A stretch of DNA of 64,000 nt from contig NZ_CP133671.1 of assembly GCF_031326345.1 (NCBI RefSeq), forward strand, positions 682,001 through 746,000. The letters run 5' to 3'. This DNA comes from Aureispira sp. CCB-E (GTDB lineage Bacteria > Bacteroidota > Bacteroidia > Chitinophagales > Saprospiraceae). Every line of letters begins with the position of its first letter. Positions within the stretch are counted from its first letter, which is position 1. A program made the position numbers and the translations under genes. A model generated the notes under the pieces. It was not told where the DNA came from. It saw only the letters and a program-made list of their open reading frames with translations, and did not search any database. This document shows positions 1 through 8,884 of this stretch, in pieces.

Positions 1-1
1 G

Positions 2-577
2 ATGGGAACATGCCAGCAAATTGCCGCAACACCGAATTATAAAGCAATTTTTAAGAGAGTAGGCGATTTGAAAAAGCAATTCTCTAGCGTGTTGGATGGA
101 GCAACAGCTGAAATTATGAATAATCAAGAGCTGAAAAAAGAGCTGATGCGCCAAATTAAAGAAGCGGCCAAAGTTGGGGCAGAATTCAAAAATGAAGCAG
201 AGCGCTTGTGGAATGAGTTCCGTGATTATACGAAGACAATTGCCTCACCATTAGAGGCTAGAGCAGCATTAGAACAGGTAGAGAAAAAGATACAAGCGTT
301 TCAGAAAAAAGTAGAAGAACGTTCTAGAGGTTTGATTCTGTTATCTAAAAAAGCAGGTGTTGGAAATGCGACTAAAATTTCAGAGCACATGACGGCTGTA
401 CGTAGTAAAGCTACCAAAATGAAAAATGCCATACAAGCACAACTTAAAGAAGCGGATAAAACCATCCAAATTATAGAAAAATTGATGGAGGAATTTAACA
501 AGACATTTGATGCTTCTATCCAAGCAAAAGTTGTTCAAGCGATCAATGATTTTAGAAAAATTACCTTTGAAATTTAA
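2..577 (+). CDS. Hypothetical coiled-coil protein, 5' end possibly outside window
   Basis: I do not recognise the family. The readable part is 191 residues, rich in Lys, Glu, Ala and Gln with heptad-like spacing, so it is probably mostly alpha-helical coiled coil. There is no signal peptide, membrane segment or Cys motif beyond a single early Cys. The first Met lies at base 2, so the true start may be upstream of the window. It is followed after 73 bases by a large co-oriented gene, probably in the same operon. Function unknown. Confidence 0.6.
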   Translation: MGTCQQIAATPNYKAIFKRVGDLKKQFSSVLDGATAEIMNNQELKKELMRQIKEAAKVGAEFKNEAERLWNEFRDYTKTIASPLEARAALEQVEKKIQAFQKKVEERSRGLILLSKKAGVGNATKISEHMTAVRSKATKMKNAIQAQLKEADKTIQIIEKLMEEFNKTFDASIQAKVVQAINDFRKITFEI

Positions 578-650
578 TTCAATTATCCAATTTATTCACA
601 AAAATAATTAGCAGACAAGCACTGCTGTTAACGATAAAAAATATAAAATT

Positions 651-2975
651 ATGCCTTTTGATTTAGCAGAAAATAACATGAGAACCTGTAGAAGGGTCGT
701 AAATGCAATAGATAATCACTCTATTTTTGTAACCTACCCCACTGTAAATGACTTTATTTCTAGACAAAATGATCTTGTACAATTGGCAAGTTCGGAAGCA
801 ATTCTTATCTCTAAGTACAATGGAATAAAATATTATAGAGATTGGTTGATAGAGAATATAGCTGGCAAAATTGATGCAGGGGCTGTCCAAAAAGGAAATA
901 ATGATTTGGAGTACACGACTAACATCACCAATGCCTTAGGAAATCATCCCAAGCCTGTCGACGAAGGAAATCCAGTGGTAGGGGCAGCTATAAATTTGTT
1001 GGTTGCTGAGATTAAGCAAAAAGCAGCTAATATAGAAGCTGAAAATAGAGCCGATGCCTTGGCTCGTTTCCAAGACTATGTTATTGCTGAAATGAATCGA
1101 GCATATGCTGGTGATTATGCCTCAGGGCAAGAGGAGGCAACAATGGAGGAAATGTATAATATTGATGTACCAGCTGCACTAGGAGCGTTTGCAGACCAGT
1201 ATGATACCGCTAGCTTTCTTAATGCAATGAAGGAGAAATTTGGAGAGGATGCTAAGGCAATAGATGGTTTACATAAAAGACAAATGAGGGAGCTATTGAG
1301 CGATGGAATTACCAAAACTCCTTTTTGGCAAGGCTTTCCTAGTGATTATGATTTGTTGGCAGGAGATGGTTTATCCGACAAGAAAAAGGTGGAGCAAGTG
1401 CTTTTAAAAGGAAAAGCCGACCCAATTGAATTTGCCTTAAATAAAATTAGAACCAATCCAGTTGGATATGGAATTGAAATGGAGACAGGAGAAAAGACGG
1501 TTCAATTGGAGGGCGTTAATAATGATATCGCTAATAAGGGAATCATTTTGCCCGAAGATGTGATTCGGATAAGCTTTCATAATATAGAAGGAGATATTAG
1601 AGACAGTTTGCAAGCATTTATAGATATAATCGTTGCGAATAGTGCTGATGTACAGGATTTGCTCAATGCTCCCAATTATCAAACGTTAAAGAATGGCTTA
1701 GATGATTTTGCCCCCGAAATGCAAACGTTTATATGGATAACTTGGAGTCAAAAAAATTATGAACTACTAATTAATAACATTAAGGGAATTAAATTGCCTC
1801 CAAAAAATAATTACACTTATGACAATACGGGGCATGTGATTATTAACTTGGTTGATGAAGTTCATAAATTAGGATTGCACCCCTCGGTACATGATGAAGC
1901 TGCCATGAAGTATTTGTTAGATCATGGTGTTAGAACCTTGCCTACACAAGATGATACGGATGTAATTAATATTGCAAAATTTGTAGTAACAGAGCGATAC
2001 GCTGATTTTTGTGCTGCTAAAAACATTGAAGGTAAGGCAGTAGCCATTGCCAAAACATCAGCTTTATTGGCGACTGTCAATAGTATCGTAAGAGCAGTTA
2101 AGGGATCAGAGGGGAAACTAAATGATGCCTTAAATGCCGAACCAAATAATGCGGAGGAAGCATTGGATGCTGCTAAAGATGGCTTTATTGAACTATTTAG
2201 TATTGGAGATGTACTTGCAGATTTTGCTTTAACTGTTACTGGTCTTAATATTGCCAGTGCTGTTGCTACCATTCCTGGTTTTGTTAATGAAGCCAAAAAA
2301 GCAATGGATTTGCGTCAAGAAGCGAAAACGGAAATGAATAAGTGGACAGAGGAGCTGGAGAAACTAAATACTGCAATGGAAAACGATGCGAATGTTCATG
2401 CTGTTAATTTGCAAAACAAAGTAGATTACGAGTCAAAGATTTTTGCTTTAGGAGTTGTCTTAACTAAAAAGCTACGCCAATTTATTTGGGATATTGTTGA
2501 AATCCTAAAAAGAGTGTTGGCTATTTGTTCTACAATCCTAAAAATAACAGGTGTTGGAGCAGTTGTAGGGTTCTCTTTAGACCTTATTAAAACTACTATC
2601 AATGCCATTCAGCAATCTTACTTTTTGGGTAGAGCGATTTACAAAAAAAGAAAAGGAACCAAAGGACTTGACCGTCGTGCTGCTGCCGATCAATTTGTAA
2701 AGGATTGTTTTGTTGGGGGAGAGCGTTATGCCGCTGAAATTATCGTTAAGACAGGTGCTAATTCAAAGGTTAGCAACGAAAATATGAAGGTGATTACAGA
2801 TCCAGATGCTTTTTTACTTCAGATAACCGAAATGTCGCATAATAGCCCTCAAGAGTTGGCTGCTTGTAAAAGCGTCATTCTTACAGATCTATTTAAGGCT
2901 TTGTCATCAAAACCAACAGCGACCCTTAGCCGCCTACTATTCCCAGGTTCAGGATTTATTAAGAGTTTTGCCTAA
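651..2975 (+). CDS. Hypothetical 774-aa protein with C-terminal hydrophobic helices
   Basis: Unrecognised large protein. The first two thirds look soluble and helical, with no signal peptide. Around residues 500-560 there is an Ala/Val-rich stretch, and around 600-680 hydrophobic helices that could insert into a membrane (a run near ICSTILKITGVGAVVGF), followed by a basic patch (KKRKGTK). A soluble helical body with late hydrophobic hairpins also occurs in secreted pore-forming or contractile-system effector proteins, but nothing specific supports that here. It lies 73 bases after a coiled-coil gene and is closed by a strong terminator. Function unknown. Confidence 0.65.
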   Translation: MPFDLAENNMRTCRRVVNAIDNHSIFVTYPTVNDFISRQNDLVQLASSEAILISKYNGIKYYRDWLIENIAGKIDAGAVQKGNNDLEYTTNITNALGNHPKPVDEGNPVVGAAINLLVAEIKQKAANIEAENRADALARFQDYVIAEMNRAYAGDYASGQEEATMEEMYNIDVPAALGAFADQYDTASFLNAMKEKFGEDAKAIDGLHKRQMRELLSDGITKTPFWQGFPSDYDLLAGDGLSDKKKVEQVLLKGKADPIEFALNKIRTNPVGYGIEMETGEKTVQLEGVNNDIANKGIILPEDVIRISFHNIEGDIRDSLQAFIDIIVANSADVQDLLNAPNYQTLKNGLDDFAPEMQTFIWITWSQKNYELLINNIKGIKLPPKNNYTYDNTGHVIINLVDEVHKLGLHPSVHDEAAMKYLLDHGVRTLPTQDDTDVINIAKFVVTERYADFCAAKNIEGKAVAIAKTSALLATVNSIVRAVKGSEGKLNDALNAEPNNAEEALDAAKDGFIELFSIGDVLADFALTVTGLNIASAVATIPGFVNEAKKAMDLRQEAKTEMNKWTEELEKLNTAMENDANVHAVNLQNKVDYESKIFALGVVLTKKLRQFIWDIVEILKRVLAICSTILKITGVGAVVGFSLDLIKTTINAIQQSYFLGRAIYKKRKGTKGLDRRAAADQFVKDCFVGGERYAAEIIVKTGANSKVSNENMKVITDPDAFLLQITEMSHNSPQELAACKSVILTDLFKALSSKPTATLSRLLFPGSGFIKSFA

Positions 2976-3002
2976 TAGAACATAGCTAGTATCTATTGGT
3001 GA

Positions 3003-3039
3003 GGCTATGGAGATGCCTATTGCTCCATAGCCTTTTTTT
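3003..3039 (+). terminator. Rho-independent terminator
   Basis: A 10-bp perfect stem (GGCTATGGAG / CTCCATAGCC) is followed by seven T. It closes the two rightward genes at the window start and separates them from the convergent LRR gene. Confidence 0.9.
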
Positions 3040-3058
3040 ATACCATTTAAGCGATCAA

Positions 3059-5077
3059 TTATTGTCTAGCTTTTACTTTTTCTATAAATTTTTTTAGACG
3101 CTTAGCATCTTTAGGAGGGCATTGATTAGATGTTTTAACATTCAGTGATTTTAAGTTGTTTAGTTGCTCTAGCTCTTTGGGAAAATTAGTGATAGGGTTG
3201 CCCATAAACCAATATTCTAAAGCACTCAATTCACCAATACAAAGTGGCACATTCGTTTCGGCTATTGATAATGTCAATCGTTTGAGTTTTTGTAGTTTTC
3301 TAAGTTCTTTAGGAAGTGTGGTAACATTGATTAGAAATAACTTTAACTCTTTTAGATGCGTTAAGTTTCCGATTAAAGCGCTCAGTTTTCGGATTCGATA
3401 AGCGGTTAAATCTAATTTTTCAAGCTGAGTATTTTGAAAGATAGAATAAGGTATTTTAGTGCTGCCTTCAATGTTGAGGATCATATGTTTAAATCCTTTC
3501 AGTTTTAAGTAGTCTTCTTCTTTGAATCGATGTCCTTTTAAGCGAATCGTGCTAACTTCTTTTGAAATTTCCTCAACAGCAGGTGGTATGTGTTCTAAAT
3601 ACAATCCATTGACCAAACGATTGTGTGGCTTAAATTCCAATTCTTCGTAACGATTGATATAATCTCGAATGACACAAATAGAAACTTTAGAAGACATCAG
3701 GCAAAGTCCTTGTGCTTGAGTTTTTCCAGAAGCTCGATAAGTTGCATAAGCCAATAGATCCAAATCCCATCCACTAGAGCGTGCTAATTCTCTTAAGAAT
3801 TGTGTGATTTTTTTATCTTCTTTAATTCTATAAGCTTGTTTTTGTAATAGCTTTTGAGTTTCGATGGACAAATGTTGAGTCAGGTATCGATTAAAAATAA
3901 GTGTTGCCTTTTTTCGGATAAAATTATTGGTATGAAAAAGCATTAGAGCTACAATTTCTTCAACCAAATGAGGAGGCATTCCTCCAAGTTCCATCATTTG
4001 GAGCGCAATTTCTAGGTTTTCTATGGCGGGGTTTTGCAACAACTCTTGCAGGTTTTGAGTAACCTCTGGCATTTGATGTTGGAGATAAGGAGTCTCCTTT
4101 AAATCCCAAACCATTTGTTCTACAATGACCTTTTCTTGATAAGGAATGACTTGCTCTAACTGTTTTCCTGGTTTTTCGCCTAGAACAATAAAGTCAGTGG
4201 AAGGACCAATTTTTTTATCCAAAATAGCGCCAGTATCCTCCAACCATACAGTGTACTCGCTTCGCTTAACCGTCAATTTGCCTACAATAGCCAAGCGTTT
4301 TTTATACAAAGTTTTAGGAGTGTTTAGAGGATATTTGTACAAGTATTCTAATACCATTTTACGATATTGACTAGTATTTGCATGTAGTGCGGTATATAGA
4401 ATTGTTGGAGCAATCTCTTGAACAGCCGAGAATTTTTTTTGAAAGAGCCAACACAAGCTTTTGATTGCTTGGGGATGTACTTGATTTTTATATAATAAGG
4501 TAGAACGCTTCTTGCAGAGAGCAGCAAAAAACTTATCAAAATAGTATACGTCAGGATTTTTTCTGCCGTAGGAATACCTCAATGACATTTTGCTAGGAAG
4601 TGCATAAGAAACCAACTTAGGGAGCTGCATTAATGTATCTAAAATGATTTTATTATCTAGAAGCGTATTATACGACAGATCAATTTTTTTTAAGTGAGGG
4701 AGTTCTAAATGGCTAGGGAATTTTTCTAAAATATTATTAGAAAGATCTAATTCTTCCAACTGTTTCATTTGATGGATGATTGCTGGCAAAGACTTTAGCC
4801 GAGCAGATTGGAGACGAAGCACTTTTAAGTTTTTTAATTGAGGCAACCAATCTGGGAGCGTGCTAAGGTTGCTAGTACCTATTTCTAATTCTTCTAGATT
4901 AGTTAGTACTTGTAACCAACTAGGAAGTTCTACATAGTCGGTATGTCCCAATGTTAAGCCTGTTAAGGTTTTTAATTTTTGGGGAATAAATTCTTCATTG
5001 TAGCTGATGTGCAAATGTGTTGTTACATCTATATTGCGAATAAATTCTTTATAGGAATAAGCTGTTTTTTTCATCAC
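3059..5077 (-). CDS. Leucine-rich-repeat protein
   Basis: 672 residues without a signal peptide, so probably cytoplasmic. An N-terminal LRR block (about residues 30-160) has repeated L-x-x-L-x-L units spaced 22-24 residues, of the form LTNLEELEIGTSNLSTLPDW. A second LRR block (about 510-660) follows the same rule. Between them is a helical region of roughly 350 residues that looks HEAT/armadillo-like (for example the MMELGGMPPHLVEEIVALML stretch). LRR proteins are protein-binding scaffolds and the partner is unknown. It is monocistronic and convergent with the preceding operon. Confidence 0.8.
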   Translation of the reverse strand: MMKKTAYSYKEFIRNIDVTTHLHISYNEEFIPQKLKTLTGLTLGHTDYVELPSWLQVLTNLEELEIGTSNLSTLPDWLPQLKNLKVLRLQSARLKSLPAIIHQMKQLEELDLSNNILEKFPSHLELPHLKKIDLSYNTLLDNKIILDTLMQLPKLVSYALPSKMSLRYSYGRKNPDVYYFDKFFAALCKKRSTLLYKNQVHPQAIKSLCWLFQKKFSAVQEIAPTILYTALHANTSQYRKMVLEYLYKYPLNTPKTLYKKRLAIVGKLTVKRSEYTVWLEDTGAILDKKIGPSTDFIVLGEKPGKQLEQVIPYQEKVIVEQMVWDLKETPYLQHQMPEVTQNLQELLQNPAIENLEIALQMMELGGMPPHLVEEIVALMLFHTNNFIRKKATLIFNRYLTQHLSIETQKLLQKQAYRIKEDKKITQFLRELARSSGWDLDLLAYATYRASGKTQAQGLCLMSSKVSICVIRDYINRYEELEFKPHNRLVNGLYLEHIPPAVEEISKEVSTIRLKGHRFKEEDYLKLKGFKHMILNIEGSTKIPYSIFQNTQLEKLDLTAYRIRKLSALIGNLTHLKELKLFLINVTTLPKELRKLQKLKRLTLSIAETNVPLCIGELSALEYWFMGNPITNFPKELEQLNNLKSLNVKTSNQCPPKDAKRLKKFIEKVKARQ

Positions 5078-5183
5078 TTAAGAGATTGAATAGGTTTTGA
5101 GGACTAGTGAGGATAAAAAATGAGGCTTTTTAATGTGAGAAACTTTGGACAATTACTTAAACAGTTTAAAATATGATTGGTTA

Positions 5184-5780
5184 TTAGAGCCATTCAACTT
5201 TTTCTTGAATAGGTGTTCGTTTAGCTGTTTGCGAAGGGAGTTGGTGATACCCCATAAACAAAAAGCCTAGACAGCGTTGGCGTTCTGTCAAGTTTAGAAA
5301 CGTTCGACAAGCCGAAGACTTAATAGTAGCAGGAGAACTCCAATAAGCTCCAATTCCATAGGCACTAGCGCTAAGCCAAATATTCTGAACAGCCATGGCT
5401 GTTGCAGCAATTTCTTCCCATTCAGGTACCCTTTCCTGAGCGTCACGCTCCATACAAATTGCAATGACATGTGAAGATTGTCTGGGTTTTTGAGCTGTTT
5501 TTTTGTATTTCATTTCTGAAAAATTGTCCTTAGATGCATTTTCTTTATAAAGCCCTGCCAGCAAATCTCCTAATGCGCCTAATTTTTCTCCAGTAATTAC
5601 CTTAAACCTCCATGGTTCTGTCAGTCGATGGGTTGGGGCATGGTTGGCATTTTCCAATAGTTCTTCTATTATAGGTGAAGGAATTTTTTTATCAGTATAA
5701 GAATGTGGAAAAATAGCTCGCCTAGAACGAATGATTTGAGTACTAAGAGTACCTCTTTCTAATATTGTATTTGAATTCAT
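5184..5780 (-). CDS. Nitroreductase family oxidoreductase
   Basis: Flavin (FMN)-dependent nitroreductase fold, about 198 residues, the usual family length. Visible family signatures are the N-terminal RRAIF segment (FMN phosphate binding), the NHAPTHRLTEPWRFKVITG segment typical of the family, AMAVQNIWLSASAYGIGAYWS and a C-terminal GFLFMGY. I chose the Met at 5780 because the longer frame to 5852 adds 24 residues that do not resemble the family. Substrate unknown; such enzymes reduce nitroaromatics, quinones or enones with NAD(P)H. Confidence 0.85.
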   Translation of the reverse strand: MNSNTILERGTLSTQIIRSRRAIFPHSYTDKKIPSPIIEELLENANHAPTHRLTEPWRFKVITGEKLGALGDLLAGLYKENASKDNFSEMKYKKTAQKPRQSSHVIAICMERDAQERVPEWEEIAATAMAVQNIWLSASAYGIGAYWSSPATIKSSACRTFLNLTERQRCLGFLFMGYHQLPSQTAKRTPIQEKVEWL

Positions 5781-5981
5781 GTATTTTGTTTTTGAAATTT
5801 CAGTAATTATTGAAACTTTTGTAAGCTTATGGTCGTTATCATAATATAGCATATAGATGCTTCATACAATAAGCTGCTAATTCTATCTGTTTTTTACTTG
5901 GTATTTTTTGTTTTTTATAAAAGAATATCAAGCATTATCTACTAATACTCTAAAGTTAATAATTTTTAATAGACTATAGTA

Positions 5982-6461
5982 ATGAAAATAACGAACATCC
6001 ACAAAAGAGTAATTCCTCAATCACAAGAAGAACTAGGTGCGTTATTGTTGACTTTGGCAACAAAGGAGGATAAAATTTGGCCCACCCAGCATTGGCCTAG
6101 TATGAAATTAGATAGAGGACTTGAACAAGGATCTAAAGGTGGACATGGTCCGATTGGTTATGTCGTGCAAAAATACATCCCTAACCAATTGATTCAGTTT
6201 CAATTTTTAAATCCTAAAAATTTTGTAGGCATACACAAATTTGAAATAAAGGCATTAACAGTAGATCAAAGTCAAATCATACACACCATAGACATGGAGG
6301 CAAAAGGTACTGGGATGTTTACTTGGTTGGTAGGAATACGTTGGCTGCACGATGCTTTAATCGAAGATGCTTTTGATCAAATTGAAAACCAGTTTTCAAC
6401 CCAACAAAAGAAAACAAAATGGAATTGGTGGGTGAAAACACTTCGGTTTTTTCTAAAGTAA
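5982..6461 (+). CDS. SRPBCC-like small protein
   Basis: 159 residues resembling the SRPBCC/polyketide-cyclase superfamily of hydrophobic-ligand-binding helix-grip proteins. There is an early GHGPIGYVVQKYIPNQLIQF strand pair, a central IHKFEI strand and a long C-terminal helix (WLHDALIEDAFDQIENQF) as in that fold. No catalytic residues can be assigned. It is followed 31 bases later by a small membrane protein gene, perhaps co-transcribed. Confidence 0.6.
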   Translation: MKITNIHKRVIPQSQEELGALLLTLATKEDKIWPTQHWPSMKLDRGLEQGSKGGHGPIGYVVQKYIPNQLIQFQFLNPKNFVGIHKFEIKALTVDQSQIIHTIDMEAKGTGMFTWLVGIRWLHDALIEDAFDQIENQFSTQQKKTKWNWWVKTLRFFLK

Positions 6462-6492
6462 ACTATTGTTACAAGGATAAAATAATAAAACA

Positions 6493-6951
6493 ATGAATCA
6501 ACCAACCAAACAAACGTACCAAAACGATTTAATTATTCAGAGTGTTTTTTATTTGCCGATGATGGCACTATACCCCATTGGTTTTGTAGAAATAGAAGTA
6601 TTTATTATAGGCGCACTACTTCAATTTTTTGTCGGAGTCACTCAAGTCTTAAGTGGGGCATTTCACAGCATACGTTATAGAGACGATACCCACAAGCGTT
6701 ACTTTTTACTGGCAGTAGGGTACTTGCTGTTTTTATTTATAGGAGGTACTTTGTTAGAGTACTTGGATGTTTATTTAGGTATTTTAGATAAGGTCTTCAT
6801 TATTTTATTTCTTTTTATTATTCCAGTAGGTATTGCTACTTGGTATTATCGTTTGACATGGTTGGCTTATAAGAATGCCGATGTGTTCATGGATGGAAGC
6901 AGACAAAACGGGGCTTTTCGGGAGGATGTGTTAGATGATGTTATGTTATAA
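6493..6951 (+). CDS. Small integral membrane protein
   Basis: 152 residues with about four hydrophobic segments: near 15-35 (VFYLPMMALYPIGFVEIEVF), 35-60, 75-98 and 102-125. Family not recognised. It lies between an SRPBCC-like gene and another short membrane protein whose start is only five bases after this stop, so a small operon is likely. Confidence 0.6.
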   Translation: MNQPTKQTYQNDLIIQSVFYLPMMALYPIGFVEIEVFIIGALLQFFVGVTQVLSGAFHSIRYRDDTHKRYFLLAVGYLLFLFIGGTLLEYLDVYLGILDKVFIILFLFIIPVGIATWYYRLTWLAYKNADVFMDGSRQNGAFREDVLDDVML

Positions 6952-6956
6952 GTTTG

Positions 6957-7208
6957 ATGAAGTATAATAGATTTTTACTTATGGAAACGCTATTAGTTTG
7001 GGGAATTAGTATTCTAGTAATTTTTTTTTATGGTAAAATAATCTATTCTTTTTACCAAAATGATAAGATGAAAGAAAGTAATCTTACGATTTGTCTAGGT
7101 TATATTTTTATTGCGATCATACTATTTATATTCCCTTGTTTATCTTTTTTAGGAAGAATAGGAGAATGTTTAGCAACAAGCAAATATTATGTTGGTATTA
7201 TATTGTAG
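6957..7208 (+). CDS. Small two-span membrane protein
   Basis: 83 residues from the ATG at 6957; a TTG one codon earlier is also possible. There are hydrophobic segments near residues 7-27 and 42-62. Family unknown. The stop sits exactly at the left edge of a large inverted repeat (7209-7349), which may serve as the operon's transcript end. Confidence 0.5.
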   Translation: MKYNRFLLMETLLVWGISILVIFFYGKIIYSFYQNDKMKESNLTICLGYIFIAIILFIFPCLSFLGRIGECLATSKYYVGIIL

Positions 7209-7349
7209 TAGTTCGTTGATTTTTTACTTTTTTACCAAAAAGATAAAAAATCACTATTTATAATAGTTTGATAATTAAAATTTTAACACAAAATGTAGTA
7301 AATTTATAACTTGTTAATTATCAAACTAATAAAGTTTTTCAACGAACTA
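7209..7349. repeat. Nested inverted repeat (MITE-like or long hairpin)
   Basis: The outer arms TAGTTCGTTGA (7209-7219) and TCAACGAACTA (7339-7349) are perfect complements. Inside them a second perfect pair, AGTTTGATAATTAA (7265-7278) and TTAATTATCAAACT (7314-7327), is nested. The 141-bp AT-rich unit holds no ORF. It could be a non-autonomous mobile element or a long RNA hairpin. Confidence 0.6.
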
Positions 7350-7367
7350 TTGATATTGGGAAATGCG

Positions 7368-7487
7368 ATGATAAACAGTTCTTATATATTGACTGTGTGG
7401 AGCGTCCTACTTGCATTTAGTTTAGCTTTTTTGTTTTTAGTGATGGTTGTCGTGGTACTTTTAGGCGATTTTGTAAAACGCCGTTGA
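7368..7487 (+). CDS. 39-aa single-span membrane microprotein (putative)
   Basis: A short frame with ATG at 7368 and TGA at 7485-7487. It encodes one long hydrophobic helix (about residues 7-33: TVWSVLLAFSLAFLFLVMVV and onward) followed by a basic tail (DFVKRR), which predicts N-out/C-in topology. The length and shape resemble small accessory subunits of membrane complexes, but no family can be named. It is supported only by its composition and clean start and stop. Confidence 0.4.
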   Translation: MINSSYILTVWSVLLAFSLAFLFLVMVVVVLLGDFVKRR

Positions 7488-7664
7488 GATGCACCTTTCT
7501 TTGATGAAATTTTTATGGATTATTATTTTTATCTACGGTATTGGTCTCTATTAATAGACAAAAAGTAACCAATAAATTGTAAGACAGTAGATCCTTTTTT
7601 TTAATATAAAACTCTTTAAGCTAGACAGTTTAAAGAGTTTTGTTATATTAGAGAACTACCAAAC

Positions 7665-8876
7665 ATGAAATCATACTTTATGACGCGATACGATATTATA
7701 CTCTACGGTGCGACGGGATTTACAGGGCAACGAGCTGCTGCTTATTTGCAAGAACACGCACCTATGTCCGTTCGTTGGGCAATAGCAGGAAGGAATGAAA
7801 AGAAATTATTAAACCTGAAAAGAGAACTTAATTTAAATGTTGATGCCTTGGTAGCCGATGCGACAAATGAAGAGGACATAGACATTCTGGTTCAGCAAAC
7901 CCAAGTGCTGATGACCACAGTAGGTCCTTATGCGTTGTATGGAAGTGAACTGGTACGGCATTGTGCTAAATATGGCGTTCATTATGTAGATATTACGGGA
8001 GAATCTCCTTGGGTACGAGATATGTTAGAAGAGTATGGAGAAATTGCCCAGGCAACCAAAGCCAAGATTATCCCATTTTGTGGATTTGATAGCATTCCTG
8101 CTGATTTAGGTGTTTGGTTTTTGCAAAAATATATGCGTGAGACTTGGCAATCCGAATTGGTAGAAGCCAAAGCGTATTATACTTTGGCGGGTGGAGGCTT
8201 AAATGGAGGGACATTATTATCTGCTTTAAATATGCTTGAAAAAGGAGAAGAGAAGCGTTTGGCAAATCCCAAGTTATTAACCAAAGATTTAAAACATCGC
8301 CATTTCATTCCTAAAATAAGAAACAGAAAGAAAAATCACTATGCCAAGGAAATTGATAAGTGGGTATACCCATTTTTTATGGCAGAAATCAATACCAAAG
8401 TTGTTTATCGTAGCATCGCTTTAGCTGCTGAATACAACCTACCACATCCCAATCAATTTATTTATCAAGAATACCATGCGATTGGCAAACGGATACCTGC
8501 TTTGATGGGAACCGTTGGAATGGCTTCTTTTGGCATTTTGGGACAATTTAAACCTTTCCGATCATTGGTCAAAAAACTAGGTCCTAGTTCTGGGGAAGGT
8601 CCCAAGGAAACAGATATAGAAGAAGGTTTTTTTAAATTGCGTATTGTTGGAGAGGACAATCAAGGTCATCGTGCGATGATGACTCTGAAATACAATGGTG
8701 ACGCAGGGAATAAGGCTACGATTTGTTTTTTGTGTGAATCGGCTCTAGCCTTGTCCTTAGATATAGAGCGATTGCCTAATTATAGTGGCTTTTTAACCCC
8801 AACCATAGCATTTGATAGTATTTTGCTAGAGCGGTTGATTGCTGCTGGATTGGAAATTAGCTGTGAGACAATTTAA
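7665..8876 (+). CDS. Saccharopine dehydrogenase-like NAD(P)-binding oxidoreductase
   Basis: 403 residues. The N-terminus carries a Rossmann dinucleotide-binding motif (IILYGATGFTGQRAA, about 11-25) with the GRNEKKL segment at the second strand, as in the saccharopine dehydrogenase NADP-binding family and the related trans-acting enoyl reductases (COG3268). The DITGESPWVRDM and IIPFCGFDSIPADLGV stretches are typical of that group. The Met at 7680 is an alternative start. It lies nine bases before the Nramp-like gene, probably one transcript. Substrate unknown. Confidence 0.8.
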   Translation: MKSYFMTRYDIILYGATGFTGQRAAAYLQEHAPMSVRWAIAGRNEKKLLNLKRELNLNVDALVADATNEEDIDILVQQTQVLMTTVGPYALYGSELVRHCAKYGVHYVDITGESPWVRDMLEEYGEIAQATKAKIIPFCGFDSIPADLGVWFLQKYMRETWQSELVEAKAYYTLAGGGLNGGTLLSALNMLEKGEEKRLANPKLLTKDLKHRHFIPKIRNRKKNHYAKEIDKWVYPFFMAEINTKVVYRSIALAAEYNLPHPNQFIYQEYHAIGKRIPALMGTVGMASFGILGQFKPFRSLVKKLGPSSGEGPKETDIEEGFFKLRIVGEDNQGHRAMMTLKYNGDAGNKATICFLCESALALSLDIERLPNYSGFLTPTIAFDSILLERLIAAGLEISCETI

Positions 8877-8884
8877 GAAGTGCA

